The notes beneath the pieces are model-generated. The model did not search any database. It saw nothing but the letters and a program-made list of their open reading frames with translations, and had not been told where the DNA came from. From Bacillota bacterium (GTDB lineage: Bacteria; Bacillota; Sulfobacillia; Sulfobacillales; Sulfobacillaceae), in assembly GCA_021820485.1 (NCBI GenBank), contig JAKADO010000021.1, positions 1 to 38,004 on the forward strand: a stretch of DNA of 38,004 nt, given 5' to 3'. Each line of letters starts with the position of its first letter. The stretch's first letter is position 1. Made by a program: the position numbers and the translations under genes. Shown here piece after piece: positions 17,283 through 28,108 of the stretch.

Positions 17283-17582
17283 GTGGATAGGGCCGCGCTC
17301 AAGGATTTTCGGCAACGCGTGGTCGGTCGCCGGGAGACGCTGAAGCTGATTCAGCGCCGTGTGGCGGCAGTTGTCTATGTGGCTCGCGATGCTGACAGGG
17401 CGATTCTATCTGATATAGAGGAACACTGTCGTACCCATCAGGTACCAATCACGTATGTTGAGACAATGCGCGAACTGGGGCAACTGTGTGGCATCGAAGT
17501 GAAGGCTGCCTGTGCAGCCGTGGCGACGGGCCAGGCGGAGGCCGACAACAAGGAAGGAGGTCGAGCAGGTGCCAACGATTAA
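17283..17582 (+). CDS. L7Ae/L30e-family kink-turn RNA-binding protein (YbxF/RplGB-like)
   Basis: Small ribosome-associated protein family that binds kink-turn RNA; in Bacillus a homologue lies at the same place before rpsL. The frame is open from 17247, but that is the predicted transcription start. GTG at 17283, after GGGAGG, gives 99 residues. Features: [23 protein letters not shown], the nucleic-acid-binding core, and [33 protein letters not shown], the typical C-terminal half. Its end overlaps the rpsL start by 14 bases, so translation is probably coupled. Confidence 0.85.
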   Translation: MDRAALKDFRQRVVGRRETLKLIQRRVAAVVYVARDADRAILSDIEEHCRTHQVPITYVETMRELGQLCGIEVKAACAAVATGQAEADNKEGGRAGAND

Positions 17583-17955
17583 CCAACTGATTCGCAATGG
17601 ACGCAAGAAGGCTAAGAAAAAGTCGGCAGCACCGGCGTTGCACAGCAATCCGCAAAAGCGCGGGGTGTGCATCAGCGTTAAAACGGTGACGCCCAAAAAG
17701 CCGAATTCGGCCTTGCGGAAAGTGGCACGTGTGCGTCTGACCAATGGTGAAGAAGTAACGGCTTACATTCCGGGGATCGGTCACAACCTGCAGGAGCACA
17801 GCGTCGTGCTGGTGCGCGGCGGTCGTGTTCGTGACTTGCCGGGAGTGCGTTACCACGTCATTCGGGGAACGCTTGACACGGGTGGCGTGCAAAAGCGCGC
17901 ACAGGGCCGCTCCAAGTACGGAGCCAAGAAGAATCAGCCCGCCGGAAAGAAGTAA
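17569..17955 (+). CDS. rpsL: 30S ribosomal protein S12
   Basis: Decoding-centre protein of the small subunit, 128 residues. The GTG start after AAGGAGG gives the conserved VPTINQLIR opening; the longer frame from 17512 is a shadow. [11 protein letters not shown] holds Lys43 in the common form, and [13 protein letters not shown] has Asp89. Position 88 is Arg (CGT at 17830) where most bacteria have Lys. Arg here gives streptomycin resistance in other species, see findings. First universal gene of the str cluster; rpsG follows after 12 bases. Confidence 0.97.
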   Translation: MPTINQLIRNGRKKAKKKSAAPALHSNPQKRGVCISVKTVTPKKPNSALRKVARVRLTNGEEVTAYIPGIGHNLQEHSVVLVRGGRVRDLPGVRYHVIRGTLDTGGVQKRAQGRSKYGAKKNQPAGKK

Positions 17956-17967
17956 AGGGGGAAAATC

Positions 17968-18438
17968 ATGCCAAGGCGTGGAACAGTGGTGCCGCGCGAG
18001 ACCGTGCCGGATCCAGTCCATCACAGCCCGTTGGTTGCCAAGTTTATCAACAAAGTTATGTTGAGCGGCAAGAAGAACGTGGCCGAACGCATCGTCTACG
18101 GCGCTTTTGATATTATTGCCGAAAAGACCGGAAAAGATGCTTTGGAAGTGTTCGAAACAGCCGTGAAGAACGCGACGCCTCTCTTGGAGGTGCGTCCGCG
18201 ACGCGTGGGTGGTGCCACGTATCAAGTCCCGATGGAAGTGCGGACCAGCCGCCGGACCTCGCTTGCGATTCGCTGGCTGGTGCAGTATGCCCGGCAGCGT
18301 GGCGAGCGGACGATGGAAGAGCGGGTGGCGGCTGAATTGATGGATGCGGCTCAGAATGCGGGCGGCGCCGTCAAGAAGCGCGATGAAACCCACCGTATGG
18401 CAGAAGCAAACAAAGCCTTTGCGCATTACCGTTGGTAA
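17968..18438 (+). CDS. rpsG: 30S ribosomal protein S7
   Basis: Head-assembly protein of the small subunit that binds the 3' domain of 16S rRNA and, in E. coli, represses the str operon. 156 residues, the usual length. MPRRG, then [41 protein letters not shown] and the C-terminal [15 protein letters not shown] are diagnostic. AAGGGGG before the ATG. fusA starts 18 bases after its stop. Confidence 0.97.
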   Translation: MPRRGTVVPRETVPDPVHHSPLVAKFINKVMLSGKKNVAERIVYGAFDIIAEKTGKDALEVFETAVKNATPLLEVRPRRVGGATYQVPMEVRTSRRTSLAIRWLVQYARQRGERTMEERVAAELMDAAQNAGGAVKKRDETHRMAEANKAFAHYRW

Positions 18439-18456
18439 GAAGGGAGTTCGCCGGTC

Positions 18457-20544
18457 ATGGGTCGTCAATTTAGCTTAGAGCGAACCCGAAACATTGGGAT
18501 TATGGCGCACATCGACGCTGGTAAGACCACCACCACGGAACGGATTTTGTTCTACACCGGACGGGTGCACAAAATCGGGGAAGTGCATGAGGGTACCGCG
18601 ACGATGGACTGGATGGTCCAGGAGCAGGAGCGTGGCATTACCATCACCTCTGCTGCGACCACCGCCCAGTGGCGGGATCATCGCGTCAACATTATCGACA
18701 CGCCCGGCCACGTGGACTTTACAGTCGAAGTGGAGCGGTCCTTGCGCGTTTTGGACGGCGCGGTTGCCGTGTTTGACGCCAAGGGCGGCGTGGAGCCGCA
18801 GTCGGAAACGGTGTGGCGCCAGGCTGACAAGTACGGGGTGCCGCGTATGGCGTACATCAACAAGATGGACATCATCGGCGCCGACTTTGCCATGTGTGTC
18901 GACCAGATTAAAAACCGCCTCGGCGCCAACCCGGTTGCCATTCAGTGGCCGGTCGGCGCAGAAGACACTTTCCGCGGGTTGGTGGACTTGGTTCGCATGC
19001 AGGCCTACTTCTATAAGGATGACCTAGGCACCCGCGGTGAATACGAGGAAATTCCGGAAGAGCTCCGTGACATCTGCGAAGAGCGCCGGCAAATGCTGCT
19101 TGAAGCCTGTGCCGACGTGGACGACGCCTTGATGGAGAAATACCTGGAAGGCGCCGAGATCACAGAGGCCGAGATTCGGGCGGCGCTCCGCAAGGGCACG
19201 CTTGCCAACCAGTTGGTGCCGGTGTTGTGTGGCTCCTCGTACCGCAACAAGGGCGTGCAGCCCCTGTTGGACGCGGTCGTGGACTACCTGCCCTCGCCGC
19301 TGGACGTGGGCGCGGTGCACGGCGTGGATCCCAACGACACGGAGGTCGAGCTCTACCGCGAGGTCTCCGACGATGCGCCGTTCTCGGCGTTGGCCTTCAA
19401 GATTATGACCGACCCCTTCGTCGGGAAGCTGGCCTTCTTCCGAGTGTACTCCGGCACGCTTTCCTCCGGCTCCTACGTGTACAACGTGACCAAGGGGCGG
19501 CGTGAGCGCATCGGCCGCATTCTGCAGATGCACGCCAACCACCGGGAAGAGATTGACACGGTGTACAGCGGTGACATTGCGGCGGCGGTGGGCCTGAAGG
19601 ACACCACCACCGGCGACACATTGGCCGACGAGAGTCAGCCCATTGTGCTGGAGTCGATGGTCTTCCCGGAGCCCGTCATTTCCGTGGCGATTGAGCCGAA
19701 GACCAAGGCCGACCAGGACAAGATGGGCCAGGCGCTGGCCAAGCTCGCCGAAGAAGACCCGACGTTCCGGATGTACACCGACCAGGAAACCGGACAGACC
19801 ATCATTTCCGGTATGGGCGAATTGCACCTCGAGATTATCGTCGACCGGCTCCTGCGCGAGTTCAAAGTGCAGGCCAACGTCGGTAAACCGCAGGTGGCCT
19901 ACAAGGAAACCATTCGGAAGTCGGTCGAGGCGGAAGGCAAGTTCATCCGCCAGAGCGGTGGCCGCGGTCAATACGGACACGTTTGGCTGCGTTTGGAGCC
20001 GCTCGAGCCTGGTGAGAATCCGGCCGGATTCGAGTTCCTCAACAAGATTGTCGGTGGTGTGGTGCCTCGGGAATACGTTCCAGCTGTTGAGGCGGGTGTC
20101 AAAGAGGCCATGCAGTCCGGTGTTTTAGCCGGATATCCCACCATCGATGTTCGCGTCACCGTTTACGATGGGTCGTACCACGAAGTCGACTCCAGTGAAA
20201 TGGCCTTCAAGATTGCAGGGTCTATGGGCTTCAAGGAAGGCGCCCGCAAGGCGAATCCGGTGCTCTTGGAACCCTTGATGTCTGTGGAGGTTGTGGTGCC
20301 GGAGGAGTACATGGGCGACATCATTGGTGACCTCAACTCTCGCCGGGGACGCATTGAGGGCATGGAACCGCGTGCCGGAGGCGTGCAAGCCATTCATGGC
20401 TTCGTTCCCTTGGCAGAAATGTTCGGGTATGCGACCGACTTGCGTTCGCGTACTCAGGGCCGCGGCACGTACACCATGCAGTTTTCACACTACGAAGAGG
20501 CGCCGCGGCATGTCACTGAGCAAGTGATTAAAGCCAAGCAGTAA
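18457..20544 (+). CDS. fusA: Elongation factor G
   Basis: Translocation GTPase, 695 residues. GTPase motifs: AHIDAGKTT (17-25), [11 protein letters not shown] switch I, DTPGHVDF (81-88) and NKMD (135-138). Domains II to V follow; domain IV includes [12 protein letters not shown] and [15 protein letters not shown], and domain V has [18 protein letters not shown]. Complete and typical. AGGGAG-type Shine-Dalgarno; 18 bases after rpsG. Domain III has the usual [14 protein letters not shown]. Confidence 0.98.
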   Translation: MGRQFSLERTRNIGIMAHIDAGKTTTTERILFYTGRVHKIGEVHEGTATMDWMVQEQERGITITSAATTAQWRDHRVNIIDTPGHVDFTVEVERSLRVLDGAVAVFDAKGGVEPQSETVWRQADKYGVPRMAYINKMDIIGADFAMCVDQIKNRLGANPVAIQWPVGAEDTFRGLVDLVRMQAYFYKDDLGTRGEYEEIPEELRDICEERRQMLLEACADVDDALMEKYLEGAEITEAEIRAALRKGTLANQLVPVLCGSSYRNKGVQPLLDAVVDYLPSPLDVGAVHGVDPNDTEVELYREVSDDAPFSALAFKIMTDPFVGKLAFFRVYSGTLSSGSYVYNVTKGRRERIGRILQMHANHREEIDTVYSGDIAAAVGLKDTTTGDTLADESQPIVLESMVFPEPVISVAIEPKTKADQDKMGQALAKLAEEDPTFRMYTDQETGQTIISGMGELHLEIIVDRLLREFKVQANVGKPQVAYKETIRKSVEAEGKFIRQSGGRGQYGHVWLRLEPLEPGENPAGFEFLNKIVGGVVPREYVPAVEAGVKEAMQSGVLAGYPTIDVRVTVYDGSYHEVDSSEMAFKIAGSMGFKEGARKANPVLLEPLMSVEVVVPEEYMGDIIGDLNSRRGRIEGMEPRAGGVQAIHGFVPLAEMFGYATDLRSRTQGRGTYTMQFSHYEEAPRHVTEQVIKAKQ

Positions 20545-20582
20545 TCTGAGAAGAAGCGATTTCTTAGGGAGGGTACCTATCA

Positions 20583-21785
20583 ATGGCGAAGAAGAAGTAC
20601 GAGCGCACCAAGCCCCACATTAACGTGGGCACCATCGGTCACGTCGACCACGGCAAGACCACTTTGACCGCGGCTATCACCCGGGTGCTGTCCACCTTGG
20701 GTCAGGCTGAGTTCACCGCGTATGACCAGATTGACAAGGCTCCGGAAGAGCGCGAGCGCGGCATCACCATCGCGACCGCCCACGTCGAGTATGAGACCGA
20801 GAAGCGGCACTACGCACACGTGGACTGCCCCGGACACGCTGACTACGTGAAGAACATGATCACCGGAGCCGCTCAGATGGATGGCGCTATCTTGGTCGTG
20901 TCCGCCGCTGACGGCCCGATGCCCCAGACCCGTGAGCACATCCTCTTGGCCCGTCAGGTGGGCGTGCCCAACATCGTTGTGTTCTTGAACAAGGCCGACA
21001 TGGTGGACGACGCCGAATTGATGGAGCTGGTCGAGATCGAAGTCCGTGACTTGCTTTCCAGCTACGAGTTCCCTGGCGACGAAATCCCGATTGTAGCGGG
21101 TTCGGCCTTGAAGGCGCTGGAGTGCGGCTGCGGCAAGCGTGACTGTGAGTGGTGCGGCAAGATTTGGGAGCTTATGGACGCCGTGGATGACTACATCCCG
21201 ACCCCGGAGCGCGACACTGACAAGCCCTTCTTGATGCCCGTGGAAGACACCCACTCCATCACTGGTCGTGGCACCGTGGTGACGGGTCGTGTCGAGCGCG
21301 GTCAGGTCAAGGTCGGCGAGGAAATCGAGATTGTCGGTTTGGTTGACACCGCTAAGAAGTCGGTCGTGACGGGCGTGGAAATGTTCCGCAAGACCCTCGA
21401 CTTGGCCGTGGCTGGCGACAACATCGGCTGCCTCTTGCGCGGCGTGGACAAGGAAGAGGTGGAGCGCGGCCAGGTGCTCGCGAAGCCTGGTTCCATCAAG
21501 CCCCACACCAAGTACAGCGCTGAGGTCTACGTTCTGTCCAAGGATGAGGGAGGCCGGCACACGCCGTTCTTCAACGGCTACCGCCCGCAGTTCTACTTCC
21601 GGACCACCGACGTTACCGGCGTCGTGAACCTGCCGGAGGGCGTGGAAATGGTCATGCCCGGCGACAACGTGACGATGGAAATTGAGCTGATTGCCCCGAT
21701 CGCCATGGAAGAGGGCCTTCGGTTCGCCATTCGCGAAGGTGGCCGCACGGTCGGCGCCGGCGTTGTAACGGCTATCAAGGCCTAA
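20583..21785 (+). CDS. tuf: Elongation factor Tu, with a four-cysteine insertion
   Basis: Delivers aminoacyl-tRNA to the ribosome with GTP, 400 residues. GHVDHGKTT (19-27), [12 protein letters not shown] switch I, DCPGHADY (81-88), NKADMVD (136-142) and SALKALE (174-180) mark the G domain. After Glu180 comes [12 protein letters not shown] with Cys181, Cys183, Cys188 and Cys191, where E. coli EF-Tu has no such insertion and Thermus EF-Tu has a basic one. Domains II and III are normal ([26 protein letters not shown]). AGGGAGGGTACC precedes the ATG. Last str-cluster gene. Confidence 0.98.
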   Translation: MAKKKYERTKPHINVGTIGHVDHGKTTLTAAITRVLSTLGQAEFTAYDQIDKAPEERERGITIATAHVEYETEKRHYAHVDCPGHADYVKNMITGAAQMDGAILVVSAADGPMPQTREHILLARQVGVPNIVVFLNKADMVDDAELMELVEIEVRDLLSSYEFPGDEIPIVAGSALKALECGCGKRDCEWCGKIWELMDAVDDYIPTPERDTDKPFLMPVEDTHSITGRGTVVTGRVERGQVKVGEEIEIVGLVDTAKKSVVTGVEMFRKTLDLAVAGDNIGCLLRGVDKEEVERGQVLAKPGSIKPHTKYSAEVYVLSKDEGGRHTPFFNGYRPQFYFRTTDVTGVVNLPEGVEMVMPGDNVTMEIELIAPIAMEEGLRFAIREGGRTVGAGVVTAIKA

Positions 21786-21803
21786 AGTAGGGGGAGAAAT
21801 TAC

Positions 21804-22112
21804 GTGGCCCAGCAGAAGATTCGCATTCGACTGAAGGCATACGATCACGAGGTGCTGGATCAATCTGCGGTACGGATCGTGGAGACCGCGCGGCGCAATG
21901 GCGCCGCGGTCTCCGGCCCGATCCCGCTGCCGACAGAGAAGACCATCTACACCATCTTGACCGCGCCAAACGGGGAAAAGGACATTCGGGAGCAGTTTGA
22001 ACGTCGGGTTCATAAGCGCTTGATCGACATCATGGACCCGAGTCAAAAGACGGTCAACGCGCTCATGCGCCTAGATCTCCCGGCTGGAGTGGACATCGAG
22101 ATCAAGCTGTAG
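21804..22112 (+). CDS. rpsJ: 30S ribosomal protein S10 (NusE)
   Basis: Small-subunit head protein and NusB partner in transcription antitermination. 102 residues from a GTG start after [41 protein letters not shown] and [24 protein letters not shown] are typical. First gene of the S10 cluster, 18 bases after tuf with no separate promoter seen, so str and S10 are probably one unit. Confidence 0.97.
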   Translation: MAQQKIRIRLKAYDHEVLDQSAVRIVETARRNGAAVSGPIPLPTEKTIYTILTAPNGEKDIREQFERRVHKRLIDIMDPSQKTVNALMRLDLPAGVDIEIKL

Positions 22113-22125
22113 GCAGGGGGACGCT

Positions 22126-22776
22126 ATGAAGGGAATTATGGGGGTAAAACTGGGGATGACCCAGGTGTTTGACGAAGAGGGCCGGGCGATTCCGGTCACC
22201 GTCATTCACGCCGAGCCCAATCAAGTGTTGCGGGTGCGGACCCAGGAACAGGACGGCTATGAAGCTGTGCAGTTGGGTGTAGGGGCCATCAAGGAACGCA
22301 AGGTTGTCTACGCTCAACGGAAGGACTATGAAAAGCGCGGTCTCACGCCGGCCCGCTTCGTGCGGGAATTTCGTTTGGCTGGCGCCACGCAGTTGGAGCC
22401 TGGCCAATACCTGAAGGTGGAGGACGCGTTTGAGGCTGGGGACATCGTGGATGTCATCGGCACCAGCAAAGGCAAAGGTTTTGCCGGCGTGATTAAGCGT
22501 TGGGGATTTCGTCGCGGACCGACCACACACGGCTCCAAGTACCACCGTCGTGTCGGTTCGTTGGGGTCCCGGACTTCGGGCGGCGGCGGCCGGGTGCATC
22601 CTGGTCGGAAAATGCCGGGCCGTATGGGACACCGGCGCGTAACCACCTTGAGACTTCGGGTGGTGCGGGTGGACAGCGATCGCAACTTGCTTTTGATCCG
22701 CGGTGCGGTTCCTGGGCCGAAGGGCAGCCTCGTGATGGTGCGTGAGTCCGTTCGCAACAAGAAAGGAGCCGTGTAA
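22126..22776 (+). CDS. rplC: 50S ribosomal protein L3
   Basis: Early-assembly large-subunit protein near the peptidyl transferase centre. 216 residues. MKGIMGVKLGMTQVFDEEGR, IGTSKGKGFAGVIKRWGFR, SLGSRTSGGGGRVHPGRKMPGRMGH and the C-terminal LLIRGAVPGPKGSLVMVRE are diagnostic. Its stop overlaps the rplD start codon (TAATG). Confidence 0.97.
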   Translation: MKGIMGVKLGMTQVFDEEGRAIPVTVIHAEPNQVLRVRTQEQDGYEAVQLGVGAIKERKVVYAQRKDYEKRGLTPARFVREFRLAGATQLEPGQYLKVEDAFEAGDIVDVIGTSKGKGFAGVIKRWGFRRGPTTHGSKYHRRVGSLGSRTSGGGGRVHPGRKMPGRMGHRRVTTLRLRVVRVDSDRNLLLIRGAVPGPKGSLVMVRESVRNKKGAV

Positions 22777-23402
22777 TGCCGACCGTTAACGTGTATAACC
22801 TGGCCGGCGAGGTCGTCGGCGAAATGGAATTGTCCGAACGGGTGTTTGAAGCGCCCATCAACGGTGCGCTGCTGCATCAAGCGGTGGTTGTGCACCAAGC
22901 CAACCAGCGGACCGGCCGGGCAGAGACCAAGACCCGCAGCCAAGTGCGGGGCGGCGGTCGCAAGCCTTGGCGGCAGAAGGGTACCGGCCGCGCTCGGGCA
23001 GGCACCACGCGGGCTCCGCACTGGCGTCACGGTGGTGTGGTTTTCGGACCACACGCGCGGGACTACAGCATGCGGTTTCCGAAGAAGATGCGGCGAGCGG
23101 CCATCCGGCAGGCTTTGAGCGCGAAATTGCGCGACCAGGAGCTCTTGGTGGTGGACAGCCTGAAGCTTTCAGAAACCAAGACGCGGTTCGTGGCGGAAAC
23201 GCTAGATCGTTTGAACTTGGGGCGGAACGTGCTCTTCATTACGGCGCAGCCGGAAGACGCATTGAAGCTGTCCGTGCGCAATTTCAAAGATGTTCGCGCG
23301 ACTACGGCGCAGAGCCTGGACGCGTACAGTCTCTTGAAATACCATCGACTGGTGCTGGACCGGAGCGCTGTGGAAGCTGTGGAAGGAGTGTTGAACGCAT
23401 GA
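22776..23402 (+). CDS. rplD: 50S ribosomal protein L4
   Basis: Large-subunit protein lining the exit tunnel; in E. coli it also controls the S10 operon. 208 residues. [19 protein letters not shown] opening, and the tunnel loop [37 protein letters not shown] with the usual basic residues. Start and stop overlap with rplC and rplW (TAATG, ATGA), indicating coupled translation. Confidence 0.97.
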   Translation: MPTVNVYNLAGEVVGEMELSERVFEAPINGALLHQAVVVHQANQRTGRAETKTRSQVRGGGRKPWRQKGTGRARAGTTRAPHWRHGGVVFGPHARDYSMRFPKKMRRAAIRQALSAKLRDQELLVVDSLKLSETKTRFVAETLDRLNLGRNVLFITAQPEDALKLSVRNFKDVRATTAQSLDAYSLLKYHRLVLDRSAVEAVEGVLNA

Positions 23403-23683
23403 GTCCTTATGACATCCTGAAGCGGCCCATTATCACCGAAGCGAGCACCGACGCGATGGAGCTCAACAAATATACCTTTGAGGTCGATGCACGCGCCAAC
23501 AAGGTGGAGATCCGCCGCGCGGTCGAGGAAATCTTCAAGGTCCACGTGACGAAGGTCAATACCATGTGGGTGCCGGGCAAGACCAAGCGCCGCGGGTATT
23601 CGGTAGGCCGGACGCCCGACCGCAAGAAGGCGATTGTCACCTTGGCCCCTGGCGAGACCATCGAGCTCTTTGAAGGGGTATAA
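23399..23683 (+). CDS. rplW: 50S ribosomal protein L23
   Basis: Exit-tunnel protein that docks trigger factor and the signal recognition particle. 94 residues from the ATG overlapping the rplD stop; a longer frame upstream is a shadow. [45 protein letters not shown] and [19 protein letters not shown] are diagnostic. Confidence 0.97.
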   Translation: MSPYDILKRPIITEASTDAMELNKYTFEVDARANKVEIRRAVEEIFKVHVTKVNTMWVPGKTKRRGYSVGRTPDRKKAIVTLAPGETIELFEGV

Positions 23684-23700
23684 CGAAGGAGGAGGACACG

Positions 23701-24528
23701 ATGCCAGTTCGCAAGATGAAACCGACCTCCCCCGGAGTTCGGCAGATGACGGTCTCCACCTTTGAGGAGATTACCAAGAAAAAGCCCGAAAAGTCGTTGA
23801 CTGTGGGCATGCACCGCAAGGCGGGCCGCAACAACTACGGCCGCATCACGGTGCGTCACCGCGGCGGCGGCACCAAGCGGTTGTACCGGGTGATTGACTT
23901 CAAGCGCCAGAAGCTTAACGTGCCGGCAACGGTGCAGGCGATTGAGTACGACCCGTTCCGCACGGCGCGGATTGCGCTCTTGCAGTACGAAGATGGCGAG
24001 AAGGCCTACATTTTGGCCCCCTTGGGCCTCAAGGTCGGCGACACCGTCATGGCCGGTCCCGGATCCGACATCAAGCCCGGAAACGCGTTGGCATTGTCGG
24101 ACATCCCAGTCGGCACCGTGGTGCACGCGGTGGAAATGCACCCGGGCCGCGGCGCGCAGCTGGCGCGTTCGGCAGGCACCTCGGCACAGTTGGCTGCGCG
24201 GGAAGGCCGCTACGCTTTGCTCCGGCTTCCGTCCGGCGAGCTTCGGCGGGTACCGGTGACATGCATGGCCACTGTTGGTCAGGTGGGGAATGTGGAGCAC
24301 GAAAACATCACCATCGGAAAGGCCGGCCGCAACCGCTGGCTCGGCAAGCGCCCCACCGTTCGTGGTGTGGTGATGAACCCGGTGGACCACCCGCATGGCG
24401 GTGGTGAAGGGAAGGCGCCGATTGGCCGCAAGCACCCGGTCACCCCGTGGGGCAAACCGGCTCTCGGCAAGAAGACGCGGAAAAAGCGGAAGGCCTCGGA
24501 TCGCTTGATCGTCCGACGGCGGAAGTAG
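23701..24528 (+). CDS. rplB: 50S ribosomal protein L2
   Basis: Conserved large-subunit protein needed for subunit joining and peptidyl transfer. 275 residues, usual length. [47 protein letters not shown] and the C-terminal [19 protein letters not shown] with the functional histidines. GGAGGAGG before the ATG. Confidence 0.98.
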   Translation: MPVRKMKPTSPGVRQMTVSTFEEITKKKPEKSLTVGMHRKAGRNNYGRITVRHRGGGTKRLYRVIDFKRQKLNVPATVQAIEYDPFRTARIALLQYEDGEKAYILAPLGLKVGDTVMAGPGSDIKPGNALALSDIPVGTVVHAVEMHPGRGAQLARSAGTSAQLAAREGRYALLRLPSGELRRVPVTCMATVGQVGNVEHENITIGKAGRNRWLGKRPTVRGVVMNPVDHPHGGGEGKAPIGRKHPVTPWGKPALGKKTRKKRKASDRLIVRRRK

Positions 24529-24538
24529 GAGGCGAAAC

Positions 24539-24823
24539 ATGGGTCGTTCAGTTAAAAAGGGACCTTATGTCGAGGAAAGCCTCTTAAAGAAGATTGAGGG
24601 CCAAAACGCGCGCAACGAAAAGCGAGTTGTCAAAACGTGGTCGCGCGCCTCGACTATCGTGCCGGACATGGTTGGGCACACAATTGCGGTGCATGATGGG
24701 CGTCGTCACGTTCCCATCTACATCAGTGAAGAAATGGTCGGTCACAAGCTGGGCGAGTTCGCGCCTACCCGGACGTTCAAAGGGCACGCGGACAAATCCG
24801 AGCGGTCGACCGGCATGCGATAG
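24539..24823 (+). CDS. rpsS: 30S ribosomal protein S19
   Basis: Small-subunit head protein contacting S13 and the A-site finger. 94 residues. [42 protein letters not shown] and [18 protein letters not shown] are typical. GTAGGAGGCG, within the rplB end, is its Shine-Dalgarno. Confidence 0.97.
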   Translation: MGRSVKKGPYVEESLLKKIEGQNARNEKRVVKTWSRASTIVPDMVGHTIAVHDGRRHVPIYISEEMVGHKLGEFAPTRTFKGHADKSERSTGMR

Positions 24824-24835
24824 GGGGCTTGGAGA

Positions 24836-25189
24836 ATGGCAGAAGCAGCAGAAGCTCGTGCGCATGTGCGTCATGTGCGCATCGCCCCGCGCAAGGTCCG
24901 CATTGTCGTGAATTTGATTCGGGGAAAGAATCTGCGTGACGCCGAGGCTATCCTGCGGCACACCCCCAAGAGGGCGTCCAAAGTGGTGGCCAAGCTGATT
25001 CACAGCGCTGCGGCAAACGCACAAAACAATCATGATCTGGATCCGCGTGACTTATACGTGGCCGAGATTTGGGTGGACGGCGGTCCCATTTTGAAGCGCA
25101 TTCACCCGCGCAGCCGCGGCCAGGCGTTCCCGATCATGAAGCGGACCAGTCACATTTCCGTGGTTCTTCGGCCACGGCACCAGGGTTAG
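24836..25189 (+). CDS. rplV: 50S ribosomal protein L22
   Basis: Exit-tunnel protein whose beta-hairpin forms the tunnel constriction. 117 residues. [40 protein letters not shown], and the hairpin [19 protein letters not shown]. Normal length, no insertion or deletion in the loop that changes macrolide response elsewhere. GGGGGCTTGGAG precedes the ATG. Confidence 0.97.
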   Translation: MAEAAEARAHVRHVRIAPRKVRIVVNLIRGKNLRDAEAILRHTPKRASKVVAKLIHSAAANAQNNHDLDPRDLYVAEIWVDGGPILKRIHPRSRGQAFPIMKRTSHISVVLRPRHQG

Positions 25190-25199
25190 GGGGGGAAGC

Positions 25200-25874
25200 A
25201 TGGGTCAAAAGATACATCCCAAGGGCCTCAGGCTTGGTATCGTCAAGAGCTGGGATTCTCGCTGGTACAGCAATGAAAAGGCAACCCCAGAGCTTCTTGG
25301 TGAGGATTTCAAGATTCGCCGGTTCGTGAAGAAGCGTCACTACAACGCAGGCATTTCGCGCGTCGAGATTGAGCGCGGCGCGGCCAACAAGCTCAAGGTG
25401 ACGGTGCACACCGGAAAGCCCGGCATGGTGATTGGGAAGGGCGGCGTGGGCGTCGAGCAACTGAAGAAGGAGATCGAGGCGCTCAGTCAGAAGCAGGTCA
25501 ATCTCAACATCGTGGAAGTGAAGTCGCCCGAGACCGACGCCCAGTTGGTGGCGGAATCGGTGGCAAGCCAGTTGGAAAAGCGCATTGCCTTTAAGCGGGC
25601 CATGAAGCAGTCCGTGGGCCGGGCCATGCGGCAGAACGCCAAGGGCATCAAGATTATGGTCAGCGGCCGTCTCGGCGGGGCAGAAATCGCTCGGCGCGAG
25701 TGGACCTGGGAAGGTTCGATTCCGTTGCACACCCTCAGGGCCGACATTGACTACGGGTTTGCCGAAGCGCACACCACGTATGGCGTTATTGGCGTGAAGG
25801 TGTGGATTTACAAGGGTCAGGTGCTGCCCGGCAACGAACGTCGTCCGGCGGCTGGATCGGAAGGAGGGCGCTAA
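25200..25874 (+). CDS. rpsC: 30S ribosomal protein S3
   Basis: mRNA-entry protein of the small-subunit head. 224 residues. [20 protein letters not shown], the KH domain with [18 protein letters not shown], and the C-terminal [26 protein letters not shown] precedes the ATG. One base separates it from rplP. Confidence 0.97.
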   Translation: MGQKIHPKGLRLGIVKSWDSRWYSNEKATPELLGEDFKIRRFVKKRHYNAGISRVEIERGAANKLKVTVHTGKPGMVIGKGGVGVEQLKKEIEALSQKQVNLNIVEVKSPETDAQLVAESVASQLEKRIAFKRAMKQSVGRAMRQNAKGIKIMVSGRLGGAEIARREWTWEGSIPLHTLRADIDYGFAEAHTTYGVIGVKVWIYKGQVLPGNERRPAAGSEGGR

Positions 25875-25875
25875 G

Positions 25876-26310
25876 GTGTTACAACCCAAACGCACCAAGT
25901 ACCGCAAGATGCATCGCGGCCGCATGAAGGGCAAAGCCCATCGGGGCAATACCCTGAGCTTTGGCGAGTATGGCCTGCAGGCCTTGGAGCCAGCGTGGAT
26001 CACCGATCGTCAAATTGAGGCGGCCCGTGTGGCGCTCACCCGGTACATCCGCCGCGGTGGGAAAGTGTGGATTACCATCTTCCCGGATAAGCCGGTCACC
26101 AAGAAGCCGGCCGAGACGCGTCAAGGGTCTGGTAAAGGGAACGTGGAATTTTGGGTCGCAGTGGTTAAGCCGGAACGGATCATGTTTGAGTTGAGCGGTG
26201 TGCCGGAAGAGGTTGCACGGGAAGCCATGCGGCTCGCGGCGCACAAGCTGCCCATCAAGACCCGGTTCGTCACGCGACAAGAGTCAGGAGAGAATGCGCA
26301 TGAAGCCTAA
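25876..26310 (+). CDS. rplP: 50S ribosomal protein L16
   Basis: Large-subunit protein near the A site, organising tRNA passage. 144 residues from a GTG within the GGAGGGCGCTAAG context. [61 protein letters not shown] and [13 protein letters not shown] are diagnostic. Confidence 0.97.
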   Translation: MLQPKRTKYRKMHRGRMKGKAHRGNTLSFGEYGLQALEPAWITDRQIEAARVALTRYIRRGGKVWITIFPDKPVTKKPAETRQGSGKGNVEFWVAVVKPERIMFELSGVPEEVAREAMRLAAHKLPIKTRFVTRQESGENAHEA

Positions 26311-26503
26311 AGAACTCCGAGACATGAGCCAAGACGAGCTCACGGCACAATTGAAGTCTCTGAAGGAGCAGCTCTTCCGCCTGCGCTTTCAACTGGCTAC
26401 GGCCCAGCTGGAAAACCCCATGCGTATCCGTCAAGTCAAGAAAGATATTGCTCGGGTGCACACCATTATCCGGGAGCGTGAGCTCCACGAGAGCGCGAGA
26501 TAA
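26300..26503 (+). CDS. rpmC: 50S ribosomal protein L29
   Basis: Small helical protein at the tunnel exit. The ATG at 26300, nine bases after GGAG, gives [20 protein letters not shown] and 67 residues; an earlier in-frame ATG (26294) is too close to the Shine-Dalgarno. [20 protein letters not shown] and [18 protein letters not shown] are typical. It overlaps the rplP end by 11 bases. Confidence 0.96.
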   Translation: MKPKELRDMSQDELTAQLKSLKEQLFRLRFQLATAQLENPMRIRQVKKDIARVHTIIRERELHESAR

Positions 26504-26514
26504 GGGGGGGGAAC

Positions 26515-26778
26515 ATGGCTGAGACTCTAGGAAAGCGCAAGCAGCGTGAAGGCGTCGTAGTGAGCGACAAGATGAACAAGACCGTGGTCGTGGCGGTGGA
26601 ATCGTTGGTTCCGCACCCCATGTACGGCCGTCGGATCCGTCGGACCAAGCGGTACAAGGCGCATGACGAGGAAAACCAGTGCCGAGTCGGCGATCGGGTG
26701 CGCATTGAAGAGACCCGCCCGCTGTCCAAGGACAAAAACTGGCGCGTCGTGGCCATTCTAGGCCACCAGCAAGACTAG
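26515..26778 (+). CDS. rpsQ: 30S ribosomal protein S17
   Basis: Primary 16S rRNA-binding protein of OB fold. 87 residues. [53 protein letters not shown] and KNWRVVAIL are diagnostic. GGGGGGG precedes the ATG. Confidence 0.97.
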   Translation: MAETLGKRKQREGVVVSDKMNKTVVVAVESLVPHPMYGRRIRRTKRYKAHDEENQCRVGDRVRIEETRPLSKDKNWRVVAILGHQQD

Positions 26779-26809
26779 TCTATTTCTCAGAAGGAAGGGA
26801 GGGTGACCG

Positions 26810-27181
26810 ATGATCCAGCCACAGACGCGCTTGCATGTCGCTGACAACACGGGCGCCAAGGAAATCATGTGCATCCGGGTGTTGGGCGGCTCGTACCGCA
26901 AGTACGGCAATATCGGAGATGTGATTGTCGCTGCTGTCAAATCCGCTTCGCCCGGGGGCGTGGTCAAGAAGGGCGACGTGGTCAAAGCTGTCATCGTGCG
27001 CACCAAGACCGGATGCCATCGGGCAGACGGGTCGCACATCAAGTTCGATGAGAATGCAGCGGTAATTCTCCGCGGCGACGAAAAAGAACCGCGCGGCACC
27101 CGCATTTTCGGACCGGTGGCTCGCGAATTGCGTGAGCGTGACTACATGAAGATTATCTCGCTGGCGCCGGAAGTCCTATAA
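26810..27181 (+). CDS. rplN: 50S ribosomal protein L14
   Basis: Large-subunit protein at the subunit interface, partner of L19 and a site of ribosome silencing factor binding. 123 residues. [38 protein letters not shown] and [24 protein letters not shown]. First gene of the spc group, 31 bases after rpsQ; no separate promoter seen. Confidence 0.97.
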   Translation: MIQPQTRLHVADNTGAKEIMCIRVLGGSYRKYGNIGDVIVAAVKSASPGGVVKKGDVVKAVIVRTKTGCHRADGSHIKFDENAAVILRGDEKEPRGTRIFGPVARELRERDYMKIISLAPEVL

Positions 27182-27208
27182 ACACGACACGAGAGAGGAG
27201 GGGCGACG

Positions 27209-27520
27209 GTGCACGTTAAGAAAGGCGATACGGTCAAGGTTTTGGCGGGGCGCGACAAGGGCAAGCAAGGGCAAATCATTCGATCCCTGCCGAAAGAAAA
27301 CCGAGTAGTGGTGGAAAAGGTCAACTTGGTCAAGCGCCATCAAAAGCCCACGCCGGATCTTCCTGAGGGCGGCATTATCACTAAAGAGGCACCGATTGAC
27401 GTGTCCAACGTGATGATTATCTGCAAGGCCTGCAAAAAGCCGACCCGGATTGCCCACAAGTTTTTGGACAACGGCAAGAAGGTGCGGACCTGCAAGCATT
27501 GCGGAGCAACGCTTGATTAA
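27209..27520 (+). CDS. rplX: 50S ribosomal protein L24, zinc-ribbon form
   Basis: Early-assembly protein of the large subunit. 103 residues from a GTG after [31 protein letters not shown] (KOW motif) and [14 protein letters not shown] are typical. The C-terminal part has Cys72, Cys75, Cys95 and Cys98, a zinc-ribbon pattern that B. subtilis L24 lacks. Confidence 0.97.
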   Translation: MHVKKGDTVKVLAGRDKGKQGQIIRSLPKENRVVVEKVNLVKRHQKPTPDLPEGGIITKEAPIDVSNVMIICKACKKPTRIAHKFLDNGKKVRTCKHCGATLD

Positions 27521-27543
27521 GCGCGGAAAGGAACAAAGAGACG

Positions 27544-28098
27544 ATGGCTATTGAGTCGGCACTGAAAGAGCGCTATCAGCAAGAGGTCATTCCTGCCTTG
27601 ATGGAGCGATTTCACTACAAGAACCCCCTCGAAGTCCCCAAGGTGGCCAAGATTGTGGTCAACATGGGCGTCGGGGACGCCGTAGGCAACTCCAAAGCAT
27701 TGGACGCAGCCGTCGACGACTTGACCCGCATTACCGGCCAAAAGCCGTTGGTGACCCGGGCCAAGAAATCGATCGCCAGCTTCAAGATTCGTGAAGGGAT
27801 GCCCATTGGCGCCAAAGTGACGCTTCGCGGGCAGCGCATGTACGATTTTCTGGAGAAGCTCTTTTACATTGCGCTCCCTCGCGTGCGAGACTTCCGCGGG
27901 CTGAGCTCGCGTGGGTTCGACGGACGGGGCAGCTACACGCTGGGTGTTCGCGAACAGATTATTTTTCCGGAAGTGGACTACGACAAAGTCGACAAACTGC
28001 GCGGCATGGACATCACCTTGGTGACTACAGCCAACACCGATGAAGAGGCTCAGGTGTTGCTCACCATGTTGGGAATGCCCCTGCAGCAGCACCGATAG
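27544..28098 (+). CDS. rplE: 50S ribosomal protein L5
   Basis: Binds 5S rRNA and contacts P-site tRNA. 184 residues. [81 protein letters not shown] and [14 protein letters not shown] are diagnostic. GGAAAGGAAC upstream. Confidence 0.97.
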   Translation: MAIESALKERYQQEVIPALMERFHYKNPLEVPKVAKIVVNMGVGDAVGNSKALDAAVDDLTRITGQKPLVTRAKKSIASFKIREGMPIGAKVTLRGQRMYDFLEKLFYIALPRVRDFRGLSSRGFDGRGSYTLGVREQIIFPEVDYDKVDKLRGMDITLVTTANTDEEAQVLLTMLGMPLQQHR

Positions 28099-28108
28099 GA
28101 GGTCGGTT

